A stretch of DNA of 26,919 nucleotides from Ascoidea tarda (nom. inval.). Its lineage: Eukaryota; Ascomycota; Saccharomycetes; Ascoideales; Ascoideaceae. The stretch lies in assembly GCA_030560485.1 (NCBI GenBank), contig JAKTTS010000186.1:1-26919 (forward strand), in the 5' to 3' direction. This document shows, piece by piece, positions 26,494 to 26,919 of the stretch (its first letter is position 1; each line of letters starts with the position of its first letter). Under the pieces are notes generated by a model. The model was given only the letters and a program-made list of their open reading frames with translations. It had not been told where the DNA came from and ran no database searches. Made by a program: the position numbers and the translations under genes.

Positions 26494-26919
26494 TCAACGA
26501 CCAAACAAACCAAACAAACCACTGCGTTTAACGGGCTTGGATTCCTTTGGAGCTGAAGCAGAAGAAGCAGGAGAGACAGAAAAAGCAACAGGTTGGGACT
26601 TTTTGGTGGCAAACTTGGTTGGAAGACCAAACTGGTCGAAATTAATTTCCTGTTTCTTGTTGTCTCTGATCATTGATTTTTCATTATTGGTGATATAGTT
26701 GAAGGCAATATCAAACAAAACTGGTTTGACAGAGACAGGAACAACGTTATTTTCCAAAGTTGTAATGTGGTTCAAGTGGTTTTGAGGATTTTCCCAGTCA
26801 AGGTTGAAATCGGTGACATTGTCAATAACTAAATTATTTGCCGAGGCAGCCTTGATGCTATTTTGAGCTTCAAATTCAACAGCAATGCTTATTTTCAAAA
26901 TCAATTCATTGTATTTCTT
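26494..26919 (-). CDS. SRP68: Signal recognition particle subunit Srp68, C-terminal part
   Basis: The frame runs off the right edge of the window, so only the last 141 residues are visible. Srp68 binds SRP RNA together with Srp72 in the cytosolic targeting particle. The segment VPVSVKPVLFDIAFNYI matches the conserved C-terminal block of Srp68 (human KPLFFDLALNHV), and the basic end KRSGLFGLFGR resembles the family's terminal glycine/phenylalanine tail. Between them is a Ser/Ala/Pro-rich linker. No start codon is visible, because the first residues in the window continue an open frame from beyond it. The gap to the RING-CH gene is 276 bases. Confidence 0.85.
   Translation of the reverse strand, partial: KKYNELILKISIAVEFEAQNSIKAASANNLVIDNVTDFNLDWENPQNHLNHITTLENNVVPVSVKPVLFDIAFNYITNNEKSMIRDNKKQEINFDQFGLPTKFATKKSQPVAFSVSPASSASAPKESKPVKRSGLFGLFGR

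Overview
This window is nuclear DNA of a budding yeast (Saccharomycotina). It is AT-rich, its genes are compact and nearly intron-free, and asparagine and glutamine runs are frequent. It carries yeast-specific genes such as PHO81, ANP1, an SKG6/TOS2-type polarity protein and an SNA4-type protein. In-frame CTG codons are almost absent from the conserved genes. That is typical of lineages that have reassigned or abandoned CUG (CUG-Ser or CUG-Ala yeasts), but the window alone cannot say which one. I saw no mobile element, viral fossil, rRNA, tRNA or CRISPR.

Layout. 1-1243: a GC-rich upstream region, then SNA4 (+). 1741-7431: MRPL9 (-), MRPL6 (-), IMP3 (+) and SKG6 (-). From knowledge of the S. 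cerevisiae map, MRPL6-IMP3-SKG6 lie together on chromosome VIII and MRPL9-TOS2 on chromosome VII, so this block looks like the arrangement before whole-genome duplication. 8237-9931: an unrecognised 564-residue protein with a basic N-terminus (-). 10243-14175: PHO81, the CDK inhibitor of the phosphate pathway (-), with two CACGTG boxes upstream. 15069-16994: a cation/proton antiporter (-). 16995-19383: a large divergent gap with a GC island and several microsatellites. 19384-20853: ANP1, a Golgi mannosyltransferase (+), with an unsettled 5' end. 21581-22975: HOS2, a class I histone deacetylase (+). 23092-23855: an unrecognised gene (+) with a convincing 107-base intron. 24442-26217: a MARCH5-like RING-CH membrane ubiquitin ligase (-). 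26494 to the right edge: the 3' end of SRP68 (-).

The genes do not form one pathway. The links I can see are mitochondrial translation (MRPL9, MRPL6) next to small-subunit rRNA processing (IMP3), and phosphate-responsive control of PHO81. The most unusual features are GC-rich islands upstream of SNA4, SKG6, PHO81 and ANP1/antiporter in an otherwise AT-rich window, a palindrome-rich and possibly structured segment at 8063-8210, a roughly 10-bp-phased CTGGT array at 18003-18071, the split gene downstream of HOS2 with its local cluster of CTG codons, and a RING-CH domain opened by an insertion of about 106 residues.
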